Positions 7,362 to 14,862 of a DNA stretch of 17,142 bases are shown here, piece after piece (within the stretch, counting starts at the first letter, position 1; each line of letters begins with the position of its first letter). Where the stretch lies: positions 1 to 17,142 of the forward strand of contig JAQVME010000007.1 of assembly GCA_028703745.1 (NCBI GenBank), given 5' to 3'. Source of the stretch: Clostridia bacterium. Its GTDB lineage: Bacteria; Bacillota; Clostridia; Christensenellales; DTU072. The translations under genes and the position numbers were made by a program. The notes beneath the pieces are model-generated. The model was given only the letters and a program-made list of their open reading frames with translations, ran no database searches and was not told where the DNA came from.

Positions 7362-8264
7362 ATGAAACAAATAAAAATGGATACTTTCGACAAGAAAAAA
7401 ATAAGCGTCAATATCTGGGACAAGGTCGACGCCCCGAAGGGCGGAGTACTTATCGCTCACGGCATGGCGGAACATCCTGACAGGTACGACGATTTTGCGC
7501 TGTTTCTCAACAATCTGGGCTACGTCGTCGTCGCTGACGACCACAGAGGGCACAGATTCTCCGCCGCAGGCGAGAAGGGACAGGTGGACGGCAACAGCTT
7601 TGTGCAGACCGTCAAGGATATGGATATGCTTGTCGATTACATAAAGAACACCTACAATGTCGAAGTGGCTCTTGTAGGACACAGCTACGGCAGTTTTCTT
7701 TCACAAGCTTATATAGAAAAGTATTCTCACAAACTCAAGGGCGTCATTTTGAGCGGCACCGCCCACATGAAAAACCCTTTGTTAGCCATGGGCTCAGTCA
7801 TAGCTTCGGTACAAAATCTATTTTTTGGAGCAGATAAGCCGGGTAAGCTCATTGACAAGATGAGCTTCGGCGCCTACAACAAGCCTTTTGAGAGTCAGGG
7901 TCAGCAATTTGCGTGGCTGTCAAGGGACAAGGAGCAGGTAGACAAATACGAGAAGGACGAATACTGCGGCCACGTTATGTCCATAGGCTTCTATAAGTCT
8001 TTCTTCAAAGGCGTGCTGAGTATGTACGGTGACGACGCGCTGAACATTAACAAAAAGCTTCCCATATTTATTGCGGTAGGCGGTGACGACCCCGTTTCCC
8101 AGCAATCAAAGCTGGCGAAGAAGCTCTATGATTTTTACAAATCGTTGGAGCTGAACGTCGAGCTGAAGATATATGAGGGCGCAAGGCACGAGATTCTTAA
8201 CGAAACGAATAGAGCCGAGGTCTTTGACGACTTCGCAAAATTTATTGAAGGGCTTTTTGCATAA
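7362..8264 (+). CDS. Alpha/beta hydrolase, monoacylglycerol lipase / lysophospholipase type
   Basis: A 300-residue serine hydrolase of the Hydrolase_4 (serine aminopeptidase S33-like) family, whose members cleave monoacylglycerols or lysophospholipids. The oxyanion-region motif is IAHGMAEHPDRYDDFA (31–46). The nucleophile elbow is GHSYGS (106–111, Ser108). The acid is probably Asp243 in GGDDPVS and the base His276 in ARHEIL, so the triad is complete. There is no signal peptide, so it is probably cytoplasmic. It has its own promoter and is followed 19 bases later by a lipoprotein gene with no terminator between, so the two are likely co-transcribed. The exact substrate cannot be told from sequence; phospholipid or glyceride turnover fits the family. 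Confidence 0.88.
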   Translation: MKQIKMDTFDKKKISVNIWDKVDAPKGGVLIAHGMAEHPDRYDDFALFLNNLGYVVVADDHRGHRFSAAGEKGQVDGNSFVQTVKDMDMLVDYIKNTYNVEVALVGHSYGSFLSQAYIEKYSHKLKGVILSGTAHMKNPLLAMGSVIASVQNLFFGADKPGKLIDKMSFGAYNKPFESQGQQFAWLSRDKEQVDKYEKDEYCGHVMSIGFYKSFFKGVLSMYGDDALNINKKLPIFIAVGGDDPVSQQSKLAKKLYDFYKSLELNVELKIYEGARHEILNETNRAEVFDDFAKFIEGLFA

Positions 8265-8283
8265 AAGGAAAGGTTGAACATTG

Positions 8284-10095
8284 ATGAAGAAATTCGGCAT
8301 AATTATTGCGCTCGCACTCATTCTTTGTTTGGGGCTTACCGCCTGCAAGAAGGAGCAACCCCCAAAAGAAACCAAAACCGTAAAAATAAGCACGGTAGAG
8401 GAATTGCAAGGTATCAAGGATTATTTGGGAGACAGATATTCTCTGTACACCTTCGAACTGCAGAACAATATTGATTTGTCATCGACCGAATGGCAACCCA
8501 TCGGCTATGACAACACAAATTCATTCAGAGGCAGTTTTGACGGCAAGGGCTTCACCATTTCGAATATGTCCATAAAAGGCGCAAGCGGCACTACCTACGA
8601 AAAGAGCGTGCCCTATGTTTATGCCGGACTTTTTGGTTATACCTACGGCGCCACAATAAAAGACGTCAAGCTCTCGGATTTTGAGATTTCTTTTTATGCC
8701 GAGCACGAATACACCCACGTAGGCGGTCTTATCGGATACGCATACGGCGCCAACAAGGTTTCCGACGTAGAAGTCGACGGCGCTATCGCCATGGGTACGA
8801 GCTTTTATTACCGACAAAGATTGGTATTGCTTGAAGAGACATGCGACCAAAACCAATATATCGGCGGCGTTATAGGCTATTCCTCGGGCAGTCTTGAATT
8901 CAAGCAGTCCTCTGCCGAAGTAAATATACAAAACCTCATTGCCGCCCTCGGTCCGGAATATGATTCACAAACCGATACCGTAAATTCCGACACGAAGGTT
9001 GTGGCATACGATTTGGCTACGCCGGCTTATTATCCTTCGCAGGCTTTTGTCGGGGGTCTTATCGGTTTGGCAAAGGGCGACGGCACCGTGCTCAGCCAGC
9101 TTGACTGCACGGCGCAAATACCCTTGGTTTGCGCAAAATCGGCTTATCTTGGCGGTATGTTCGGCGCCGTGTATATGACGCGTATCGTCGATTCTGAGTT
9201 CTCGGGGAACATAGGCTCGAGAGTATATACGAAGGGCGTTGTAGGCGGCATAGCGGGACTGGTTGACGGTTCGACTTTGATAGGCGCATCTACCTCCGCT
9301 GCAGAAATAATTATTTCCGCTACAAAAACCGAGTATCAGTCATATGCAGCAGGCGGCATAGCAGGCTATGCCAACGATTTCTCCACCATACAAAACAGCG
9401 AGGTCGCAGACACAAAGATACTGTCGAATCTTGCCAACAAACAAGAGGGCGGTATTGAGCGCAGCTATCCCGTTATCGGGGGCATCGTGGGTACGGTCAG
9501 AGATAGCGATGTGCTGGACAGCAAAGCCGCGGGCGGAGTATTCAAGGGCAAACAAGGCAACAATTATATTCCCGTTGACGCCAACTACGAATATAGCGCC
9601 GGATTGGTTGCTGACCTTTATGGCAACTCGAATATAGAAAGATGCCAATCAAGCTTTAGCGCGTACTACGGCGCCATAGCAAGCGCGGCAGACAACCTTT
9701 ATGTCGAAGGACACGGCAGAAGGATACTACGTTTCATAAAGAAGGACATGCCAAAGGTCTATGTGGGTGTCGATGCATACGAGAAGGATGGCAAGCTGGC
9801 GGTTGACATTATTGACGACAACGGCGAGATAATTGCAAGCTACGAATATGCGGAATTCTCAGGCGACGGAATCGAACAATATACGCAAAACTATTTTGAC
9901 GAAGAAACAGGCAGGCTGATAGACCCTAACGGCATAATTATGGTCATCGGCGGAATAACCTTCGACGGCTATGAAAGCCTTACAGGCAAATACAGCTTTT
10001 CGGATTTGGAATATACCGAAGCCTCGGCAATAAAGATCGGAGAGCAGGACACGGCGTTCGGCGAGGGCTGGCGGCTTTTGGTTGCGCTGTCGTAG
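8284..10095 (+). CDS. Surface lipoprotein with about nine GLUG-like repeats
   Basis: A 603-residue exported protein. Residues 1–20 are a type II signal peptide ending in the lipobox LTAC, so Cys21 would be lipidated and the protein tethered outside the membrane. After a segment with IDLSSTEWQPIG and FRGSFDGKGFTISNMSI (about 64–97), nine glycine-rich repeats of the GLFGY/GGLIGYAYG kind begin near residues 115, 147, 194, 257, 290, 321, 357, 399 and 440. This is the pattern of GLUG-motif proteins, which are thought to form beta-helical stalks. The C-terminal part (about 480–603) is a separate domain I do not recognise. The start could also be TTG at 8281; ATG was chosen, and GGAAAGG (8267–8273) serves either. 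The role may be adhesion or ligand binding; this is inference. It is co-transcribed with the upstream lipase. Confidence 0.85.
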   Translation: MKKFGIIIALALILCLGLTACKKEQPPKETKTVKISTVEELQGIKDYLGDRYSLYTFELQNNIDLSSTEWQPIGYDNTNSFRGSFDGKGFTISNMSIKGASGTTYEKSVPYVYAGLFGYTYGATIKDVKLSDFEISFYAEHEYTHVGGLIGYAYGANKVSDVEVDGAIAMGTSFYYRQRLVLLEETCDQNQYIGGVIGYSSGSLEFKQSSAEVNIQNLIAALGPEYDSQTDTVNSDTKVVAYDLATPAYYPSQAFVGGLIGLAKGDGTVLSQLDCTAQIPLVCAKSAYLGGMFGAVYMTRIVDSEFSGNIGSRVYTKGVVGGIAGLVDGSTLIGASTSAAEIIISATKTEYQSYAAGGIAGYANDFSTIQNSEVADTKILSNLANKQEGGIERSYPVIGGIVGTVRDSDVLDSKAAGGVFKGKQGNNYIPVDANYEYSAGLVADLYGNSNIERCQSSFSAYYGAIASAADNLYVEGHGRRILRFIKKDMPKVYVGVDAYEKDGKLAVDIIDDNGEIIASYEYAEFSGDGIEQYTQNYFDEETGRLIDPNGIIMVIGGITFDGYESLTGKYSFSDLEYTEASAIKIGEQDTAFGEGWRLLVALS

Positions 10096-10137
10096 CAAAA
10101 AGCGGGCACGACTTTTTATTTAATTAAAACCACTATG

Positions 10138-10170
10138 GAATGTACGGCGGCGCCGTACATTCTTTTTATT
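10138..10170 (+). terminator. Intrinsic terminator after the lipoprotein gene
   Basis: A perfect 11-bp stem, GAATGTACGGC (10138–10148) and GCCGTACATTC (10152–10162), with loop GGC, followed by TTTTTATT. It closes the hydrolase–lipoprotein operon, and its T-tract abuts the dnaX promoter. The stretch 10096–10137 shows only a weak AAAAAG/CTTTTT pairing. Confidence 0.92.
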
Positions 10171-10197
10171 GCAATCGACATAAAAATGGTATATAAT
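10169..10197 (+). promoter_or_regulatory. Promoter of dnaX–ebfC–recR
   Basis: TTGCAA (10169–10174), 17-base spacer, TATAAT (10192–10197), with TGG at 10187–10189 before an overlapping TATATA. Initiation is expected near 10204, only about two bases before the dnaX ATG at 10206. No Shine-Dalgarno sequence lies upstream of the ATG, so the message would be essentially leaderless. Confidence 0.6.
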
Positions 10198-10205
10198 TAT
10201 ACATT

Positions 10206-11822
10206 ATGGCATTCGTTTCATTATACAGAAGATTCCGTCCCGACACCTTTGACAAGGTCATAGGACAAAATCACATAGTAAGAACGCTGTGCAACCAGAT
10301 AAAGAATGACAGAATAGGGCATTCGTATCTGTTCACGGGCACCAGAGGGACGGGCAAGACCAGCTGCGCCAAAATTTTTGCGCGCGCCGTGAATTGTTTG
10401 AACCCGCGTAACGGTTCGCCCTGCAACGAATGCGCCGTTTGCACGGAGCTTGTCAAGACGGGCAATATAGATATTATTGAAATAGACGCCGCCTCAAACA
10501 ACGGCGTTGACGAAATAAGACAAATAAAAGAGAACACCCAGTACAGACCCTCGTCGGGCAGATTCAAAGTTTATATTATAGACGAGGTGCATATGCTCAC
10601 AACCTCGGCTTTCAACGCGCTTCTAAAGACCCTTGAGGAGCCGCCCGAGCATATTATATTTATTTTAGCCACCACAGAAGCCCAAAAGCTGCCGGCAACC
10701 ATACTCAGCAGATGCCTGCGATTTGATTTCCGCCTGGTAGCCACTGAAGAAATAAAGGCGCTCATTGCCCGAATATTCGACGAGACGGGCGCAAAATACG
10801 AGGATGCCGCGGTAGAACGCATCGCTATACAAGGCGAGGGCAGCGTTAGAGACGCCATATCCGTTGCCGATATGTGTTTGTCATATTGTGACGGCGATAT
10901 TACGCTTGCAGGAGTGCTGGAGGCTTTGGGCGCCAGTGATTTTGACACGTTGCACAAGCTCGGCAGAGCTGTGCTGGACGGCAAAAGCGGCGACGCTTTG
11001 ACGGTGCTTGACACAATGTACAAGGAAGGGCGCAACACCATTCATAAAGACCTCTGCAACTATTTCAGAGATTTGATTGCAGTCAAGAACATAAGGGGCT
11101 ACAAGCTCAGCACGGTTACCGCAGACGAAGCGGTATTACTCGCCGAAACGGCGAAGAATTACGAAAACTACCGTATCAGCCGCGCCATGGAAACCATCAC
11201 GGGCATAGAAAACACGTTGCGTTATTCTACGCAGCCCAGAATACTGCTTGAAGCCACGATAGTCAAGGCATGCGAAATGCGACTGGACACCTCTCCCGAG
11301 GCGTCATACACAAGGTTGCAAGAGCTGGAACGTAAGCTCGATAATCTCGAAAAGCGCGGCGTAAGAGCCGCCGCTACTACCGAAACCGTCGTTGAAACGA
11401 CGAAGGAGTCAAAGGCGGATATTTCAAAAATACTTGAGCAGACTGCCGTAAATGTCGAGGAACAAGCGATATTTGAGGAAGTTTCAAGCGAAGACGAGGA
11501 GCGCGCCGCCAATGCGTGGGACGGTGTTATACGTCAGTTGCAGCAGAGAGGAGAGCGCACGCTGTATACGGCTGCCACTATGCAGGAGGACGAGCTAGCA
11601 ATAGAGGGCAATATGCTTATCTTGCGCAGCAAAAACACCTCGACTGTCATGCTGTTCAACCAGGCGCCATTTTTGCGCATTATGAACGAGTGTGTCAAGC
11701 AGCAGCTTGGTAGCGAATATTCGTTTGCTTGTGAGAAGAAGCTTGAAAGGTCAAAGGATATTAGCGAGGGGCTTGGCGAGCTGCAACAACTTTTTGGCGG
11801 CGCGCTAATAATAAAAAAATAA
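10206..11822 (+). CDS. dnaX: DNA polymerase III subunit gamma/tau
   Basis: A 538-residue AAA+ clamp-loader ATPase that loads the sliding clamp and joins polymerase to the replisome. It begins MAFVSLYRRFRPDTFDKVIG, the standard DnaX opening, so the start is right despite lacking a Shine-Dalgarno site. Walker A is GTRGTGKT (45–52). A zinc knuckle is formed by Cys64, 73, 76 and 79. Walker B is DEVH (126–129), and the SRC motif is at 168–170. Residues 230–360 are the collar domain. Residues 370–388 look coiled-coil (LQELERKLDNLEKRG), then comes an acidic, alanine-rich linker to about 450 and a C-terminal tau-like domain (about 455–538). No internal slippery A-run that would yield a short gamma form was seen. 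It leads the conserved dnaX–ebfC–recR block. Confidence 0.97.
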   Translation: MAFVSLYRRFRPDTFDKVIGQNHIVRTLCNQIKNDRIGHSYLFTGTRGTGKTSCAKIFARAVNCLNPRNGSPCNECAVCTELVKTGNIDIIEIDAASNNGVDEIRQIKENTQYRPSSGRFKVYIIDEVHMLTTSAFNALLKTLEEPPEHIIFILATTEAQKLPATILSRCLRFDFRLVATEEIKALIARIFDETGAKYEDAAVERIAIQGEGSVRDAISVADMCLSYCDGDITLAGVLEALGASDFDTLHKLGRAVLDGKSGDALTVLDTMYKEGRNTIHKDLCNYFRDLIAVKNIRGYKLSTVTADEAVLLAETAKNYENYRISRAMETITGIENTLRYSTQPRILLEATIVKACEMRLDTSPEASYTRLQELERKLDNLEKRGVRAAATTETVVETTKESKADISKILEQTAVNVEEQAIFEEVSSEDEERAANAWDGVIRQLQQRGERTLYTAATMQEDELAIEGNMLILRSKNTSTVMLFNQAPFLRIMNECVKQQLGSEYSFACEKKLERSKDISEGLGELQQLFGGALIIKK

Positions 11823-11853
11823 GGCATAATCTATAAAGAAAGGAGATTTTTTG

Positions 11854-12198
11854 ATGGCAAAGTTCGGCGGATTTAACGCAGGAGGCGGCGGCGGCGGAAA
11901 TATGCAGGCGCTTATGAAACAGGCGCAGAAGATGCAAGCAGATATGCTAAAAGCGCAGGAAGAGCTTGCCGATACAGAAATAGTGGCAACGGCCGGCGGC
12001 GGTATGGTGGAAGTAATTATGACCTGTGACCGCAAATTATCCTCTATAAAAATCAACCCCGCGGCGGTAGACCCTGACGATGTCGAAATGCTCGAGGACA
12101 TGATTATCGCTGCTTTCAACGAGGGCATGAAGCTTGTCGAAGAGGAGCAGCAGAGAGTTATGGGTCCGTTGAGCGGCGGCATGGGGGGCTTGATCTAA
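11854..12198 (+). CDS. ebfC: Nucleoid-associated protein, YbaB/EbfC family
   Basis: A 114-residue small DNA-binding protein. The family forms dimers shaped like tweezers that bind DNA broadly and is nearly always encoded between dnaX and recR, as here. The N-terminus is glycine-rich (GGFNAGGGGGGNM, about 5–17). It is followed by the long helix MQALMKQAQKMQADMLKAQE (17–36) and the family core VATAGGGMVEVIM (44–56) and INPAAVDPDDVEMLEDM (67–83). A TTG three bases earlier is in frame, but AAAGGAGA (11839–11846) is well placed for the ATG at 11854. It lies 31 bases after dnaX and 2 bases before recR, so the three are one operon. Confidence 0.95.
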   Translation: MAKFGGFNAGGGGGGNMQALMKQAQKMQADMLKAQEELADTEIVATAGGGMVEVIMTCDRKLSSIKINPAAVDPDDVEMLEDMIIAAFNEGMKLVEEEQQRVMGPLSGGMGGLI

Positions 12199-12200
12199 CA

Positions 12201-12785
12201 ATGGTAGAAACCGAGGCTATGTCGCGGCTTGTCGCAGCGTTCAGAAAGCTGCCGGGCGTAGGCGCCAAGACGGCTCAAAGATACGCTTACAGTATGCTTG
12301 AGATGGACGGAGAATCAACCGCCAATTTTATTCAAGCCATAAAAGAAGCCAAAGAAAGAATTGTACTTTGCTCCGTTTGCGGCAACTATTGCGAAAACGG
12401 TATATGCAAAATATGCTCCACAAGGGACAAAACGACGATATGCGTTGTCGGTGAACCAAAAGATATCAACGCCTTTGAAAAAATGGGCGGCTTTGAGGGT
12501 GTGTACCACGTGCTTCACGGTACGCTGGACTTTCAGAAGGGTATAGGCGTGGAGGATATCAGAATAAAAGAGCTTGCCTCAAGGCTTGCCGGAGTCAAGG
12601 AAGTCATAATCGCCACAAATCCCGACGTGTCGGGCGAGCTGACGGCGTCGTATCTTGCCGGCATGATAAAACCCCTCGGCATAAAAGTATCACGTCTTGC
12701 CTATGGCATTTCCGTCGGCAGTGAGATAGAGTACGCCGACGAGCTGACATTACAGAGAGCGTTGCAAGACAGAAAGGAATTATAA
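12201..12785 (+). CDS. recR: Recombination mediator protein RecR
   Basis: A 194-residue protein that, with RecO and RecF, helps load RecA on single-stranded DNA at gaps. It shows the helix-hairpin-helix segment LPGVGAKTAQRYA (17–29), the zinc finger Cys57, Cys60, Cys69, Cys72, and a Toprim domain (about 79–175) with CVVGEPKDI and IATNPDVSGELTASYL. The C-terminal Walker-like/RecR tail VGSEIEYADELTLQRAL (171–187) is intact. The length matches the family (about 198). It starts 2 bases after ebfC. The ribosome binding site is only a run of G bases in the end of ebfC (near 12183–12188), so translation is probably coupled. No terminator hairpin follows it. Confidence 0.97.
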   Translation: MVETEAMSRLVAAFRKLPGVGAKTAQRYAYSMLEMDGESTANFIQAIKEAKERIVLCSVCGNYCENGICKICSTRDKTTICVVGEPKDINAFEKMGGFEGVYHVLHGTLDFQKGIGVEDIRIKELASRLAGVKEVIIATNPDVSGELTASYLAGMIKPLGIKVSRLAYGISVGSEIEYADELTLQRALQDRKEL

Positions 12786-12821
12786 ATAAAATATTTTTAA
12801 CATATTTTTAAGAGGTAAATT

Positions 12822-13346
12822 ATGTCCCGTATACCCATGGTTGAATATGACAATCTGCCCCCGGAGGCAAAGGCCGAATACGTCAACCAAATAAAAAAGC
12901 ACGGCAAAATCACAAATATGAAAAAAACGCTCCTCAACGACGTATTGTCGTTCAAGGTGCTTATGGACTGGTATCCCTTGCGGGATGCGGCGGAGGTTTT
13001 TCTCGGGGACTTCGGCGTCAACGTCTTTTGTCACGCCATTTCCTCGCACAACAACTGCCTTGTGTGTTCGACTTTTTTCCGCAAGCTGTTGAAGGACGGC
13101 GGATATAACCCCGACAAGCTCGTTCTCGATGCAAAAACGCAGACCATAGTGGACTTTGGTCGCGCTTGCGTCAATCAGCCCACGCACGTAAATAACGAGC
13201 TGTTTGACAAAATGAAAAAATACTTCACCGACAGCCAGATCGTCGTTCTTACGGCGTTTGCAGGCATGATGATAGCCACAAATCTAATTAATAACGCGCT
13301 CGAAGTCGAGCTAGACGATTATTTGACGAGCTATACAAAAAGATAA
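12822..13346 (+). CDS. Carboxymuconolactone decarboxylase (AhpD-like) family protein with a CxxC motif
   Basis: A 174-residue, mainly helical protein with a NNCLVCSTFF segment (77–86). Cys79 and Cys82 form the CxxC of AhpD/CMD-fold proteins, many of which are thiol reductants or peroxidases. The position four after the second cysteine, usually a catalytic His in AhpD, is Phe86 here. The upstream ISSH may supply a different His (His76). Residues 137–157 form a helix with a hydrophobic face (SQIVVLTAFAGMMIATNLIN). GAGG at 12812–12815 sets the start. It lies 11 bases before the SDR gene and 36 bases after recR, so it may start a new unit or be read through from dnaX. The fold assignment is fairly sure; the reaction is unknown. 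Confidence 0.72.
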   Translation: MSRIPMVEYDNLPPEAKAEYVNQIKKHGKITNMKKTLLNDVLSFKVLMDWYPLRDAAEVFLGDFGVNVFCHAISSHNNCLVCSTFFRKLLKDGGYNPDKLVLDAKTQTIVDFGRACVNQPTHVNNELFDKMKKYFTDSQIVVLTAFAGMMIATNLINNALEVELDDYLTSYTKR

Positions 13347-13357
13347 AGAGGAATTTT

Positions 13358-14161
13358 ATGGCACAATACGACAATAAAACGATAATTATTACAGGCGCGG
13401 CAAAGGGTCAGGGCAGAGCGGCGGCGATAGCGTTCGCAAAAGAGGGAGCTAACGTAGTCGCCTTCGACCTGGCACAAAAGCTGTGCTATCCCGCATATAA
13501 CAATACGTGCAAGAACGATATGGAATGCCTGAAAGCCGAAATAGCAGCCTTCGGCGGCAAGGTTCTGCTTACTTTCGGCGACGTGCGAAAGGCGGATGAG
13601 GTCAAGGTCGCAGTCGATGCGGCGTATGATACCTTCGGCAGCGTGGATATTCTGTTCAACAACGCCGGCATATGCGCTTACGGGCTAGTCCACGAGCTTC
13701 CCGAACAGGAGTGGGATACCATGATGGACATAAACTGCAAGGGCGCATTCCTATTTTGCAAGTACGCCGTGCCGTATATGCAAAGGCAAAAAAAAGGTGT
13801 TATCATCAACAATTCGTCTATTGCCGGATTGCGCGGTATGAACAGGCTTTGCCATTATGCCGCCTCCAAATGGGCTATGGTGGGTTTGACAAAATCGCTG
13901 GCTATTGAGCTTGCGCCGCACAACATAAGAGTGCTGAGCATTCATCCTACGGGCGTCAACACGCCTATGAACGACGGATTGGCGGCGATGGAAGGCGCTA
14001 CTCCCCAGGAGATAGCCGAACGTTCGGCGGGGAATTTGCTCCCTGTGCCGTGGATAGAGGCTGAGGACGTAGTAAACGCTCTGCTGTATCTTTGCTCCGA
14101 CAACGCCAGATATGTCACAGGCAGCCAGTTCGTGCTTGACGCGGGCTTGCTGACGAGGTAG
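13358..14161 (+). CDS. Short-chain dehydrogenase/reductase resembling the mycofactocin-coupled clade
   Basis: A 267-residue classical SDR. The cofactor loop is TGAAKGQG (12–19); Asp37 at the end of strand two favours NAD(H). NNAG is at 101–104, structural Asn126 in MDINCKG, and the catalytic Ser154, Tyr167 and Lys171 (YAASK) are all present. Two traits recall the TIGR03971-type (mycofactocin-coupled) SDRs: an extra segment of about 20 residues after strand two (about 40–60), and the C-terminal block LLPVPWIEAEDVVNALLYL (227–245) with SIHPTGVNTPM (194–204). The substrate is probably an alcohol or aldehyde, but is unproven. GAGG at 13348–13351 sets the start; the gene lies between the CMD-family and YhhN genes in one unit. 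Confidence 0.93.
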   Translation: MAQYDNKTIIITGAAKGQGRAAAIAFAKEGANVVAFDLAQKLCYPAYNNTCKNDMECLKAEIAAFGGKVLLTFGDVRKADEVKVAVDAAYDTFGSVDILFNNAGICAYGLVHELPEQEWDTMMDINCKGAFLFCKYAVPYMQRQKKGVIINNSSIAGLRGMNRLCHYAASKWAMVGLTKSLAIELAPHNIRVLSIHPTGVNTPMNDGLAAMEGATPQEIAERSAGNLLPVPWIEAEDVVNALLYLCSDNARYVTGSQFVLDAGLLTR

Positions 14162-14163
14162 AA

Positions 14164-14862
14164 ATGGGAATTGTATACATACTTATGGCGCTTGCAATAG
14201 CACTTTCAATAACCACGGTCTCTTTTCAGAACAAAGGCTATTTGGGAGTCAAATTCCTTTTGAAGGCGCTTGCGAGCTTCAGTTTTATGGCTATGGGTCT
14301 GGCGGCGGTTTCAATGTTGCCGCGAATTGAGAACTGGCATGTTTGTGTTCTTGCGGCATTGCTGTGCGGACTTATGGGCGACGTCTTTTTGAGTACAAGA
14401 GGCATAGTAAAATCCGAATACGTGGAGCCTCTGCTGCTTGCCGGTATGCTGTTTTTCCTTATCGGGCACATCATTTATATTATCGTATTCTTATCCCTTG
14501 CCAAGAGCTTTATTGCGTGGCTGGCGGTTTTCCTGGCAGTCATTCCTATAATTATTTTCTTGCTGATAAAGCGCGGAGCAATGTCGCCGTCGAAAGCAAA
14601 GCTACCCGTGCTCGTCTATTCTTTCATAATCGGCGGAATGTTCCTGGTTGCTCTCAATTACATATTAAAAACCCGCGCAAGCGCGCAGGCGGTCATAATA
14701 TTTGTCGGCGCCATACTTTTTATGCTGTCCGACCTGCTTCTAGGTTTTTATAACTTCGGAAATTTTGAGAAGGATTCATTGAAGGGACACGTCGTAGCTT
14801 TTGTTTATTTGCCGACGTATTATATAGCGCAAACTCTGTTTGCGCTGTCAATGGTTATCTGA
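14164..14862 (+). CDS. YhhN/TMEM86-family membrane protein (lysoplasmalogenase-like)
   Basis: A 232-residue protein with about eight transmembrane helices. Family landmarks are CGLMGDVFLS (68–77, Asp73), GMLFFLIGHIIYI (94–106, His102), GAILFMLSDLLLGFYNF (182–198, Asp190) and YYIAQTLFALSM (219–230). The vertebrate member TMEM86B hydrolyses the vinyl ether bond of lysoplasmalogens, releasing a fatty aldehyde; the bacterial YhhN members are inferred to act similarly. Plasmalogens are common in anaerobic Clostridia, so the role is plausible. The ATG lies 2 bases after the SDR stop and uses GAGGT inside that gene, so the two are coupled. Its TGA is immediately followed by the stop of the opposing minE. 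Confidence 0.87.
   Translation: MGIVYILMALAIALSITTVSFQNKGYLGVKFLLKALASFSFMAMGLAAVSMLPRIENWHVCVLAALLCGLMGDVFLSTRGIVKSEYVEPLLLAGMLFFLIGHIIYIIVFLSLAKSFIAWLAVFLAVIPIIIFLLIKRGAMSPSKAKLPVLVYSFIIGGMFLVALNYILKTRASAQAVIIFVGAILFMLSDLLLGFYNFGNFEKDSLKGHVVAFVYLPTYYIAQTLFALSMVI
14826..14846. repeat. Perfect 9-bp hairpin at the yhhN/minE convergence
   Basis: AGCGCAAAC (14826–14834), loop TCT, GTTTGCGCT (14838–14846). It lies inside the last codons of the YhhN-type gene and in the 3' untranslated region of minE. There is no T-tract on either side, so it is not a standard terminator, but it could protect 3' ends or act as a weak or factor-dependent stop. It is the only strong hairpin near two stops that abut. 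Confidence 0.6.

Noticed and set aside
10096..10205. Signal recognition particle RNA or tRNA gene upstream of dnaX
   Set aside because: These often precede dnaX in Bacillota, but these 110 bases are accounted for by a terminator and a promoter, leaving no room.
11808..11822. A-run at the dnaX end as a programmed frameshift site
   Set aside because: The run is in the last codons before the stop, not at the gamma/tau boundary, so it could not make a short gamma form.
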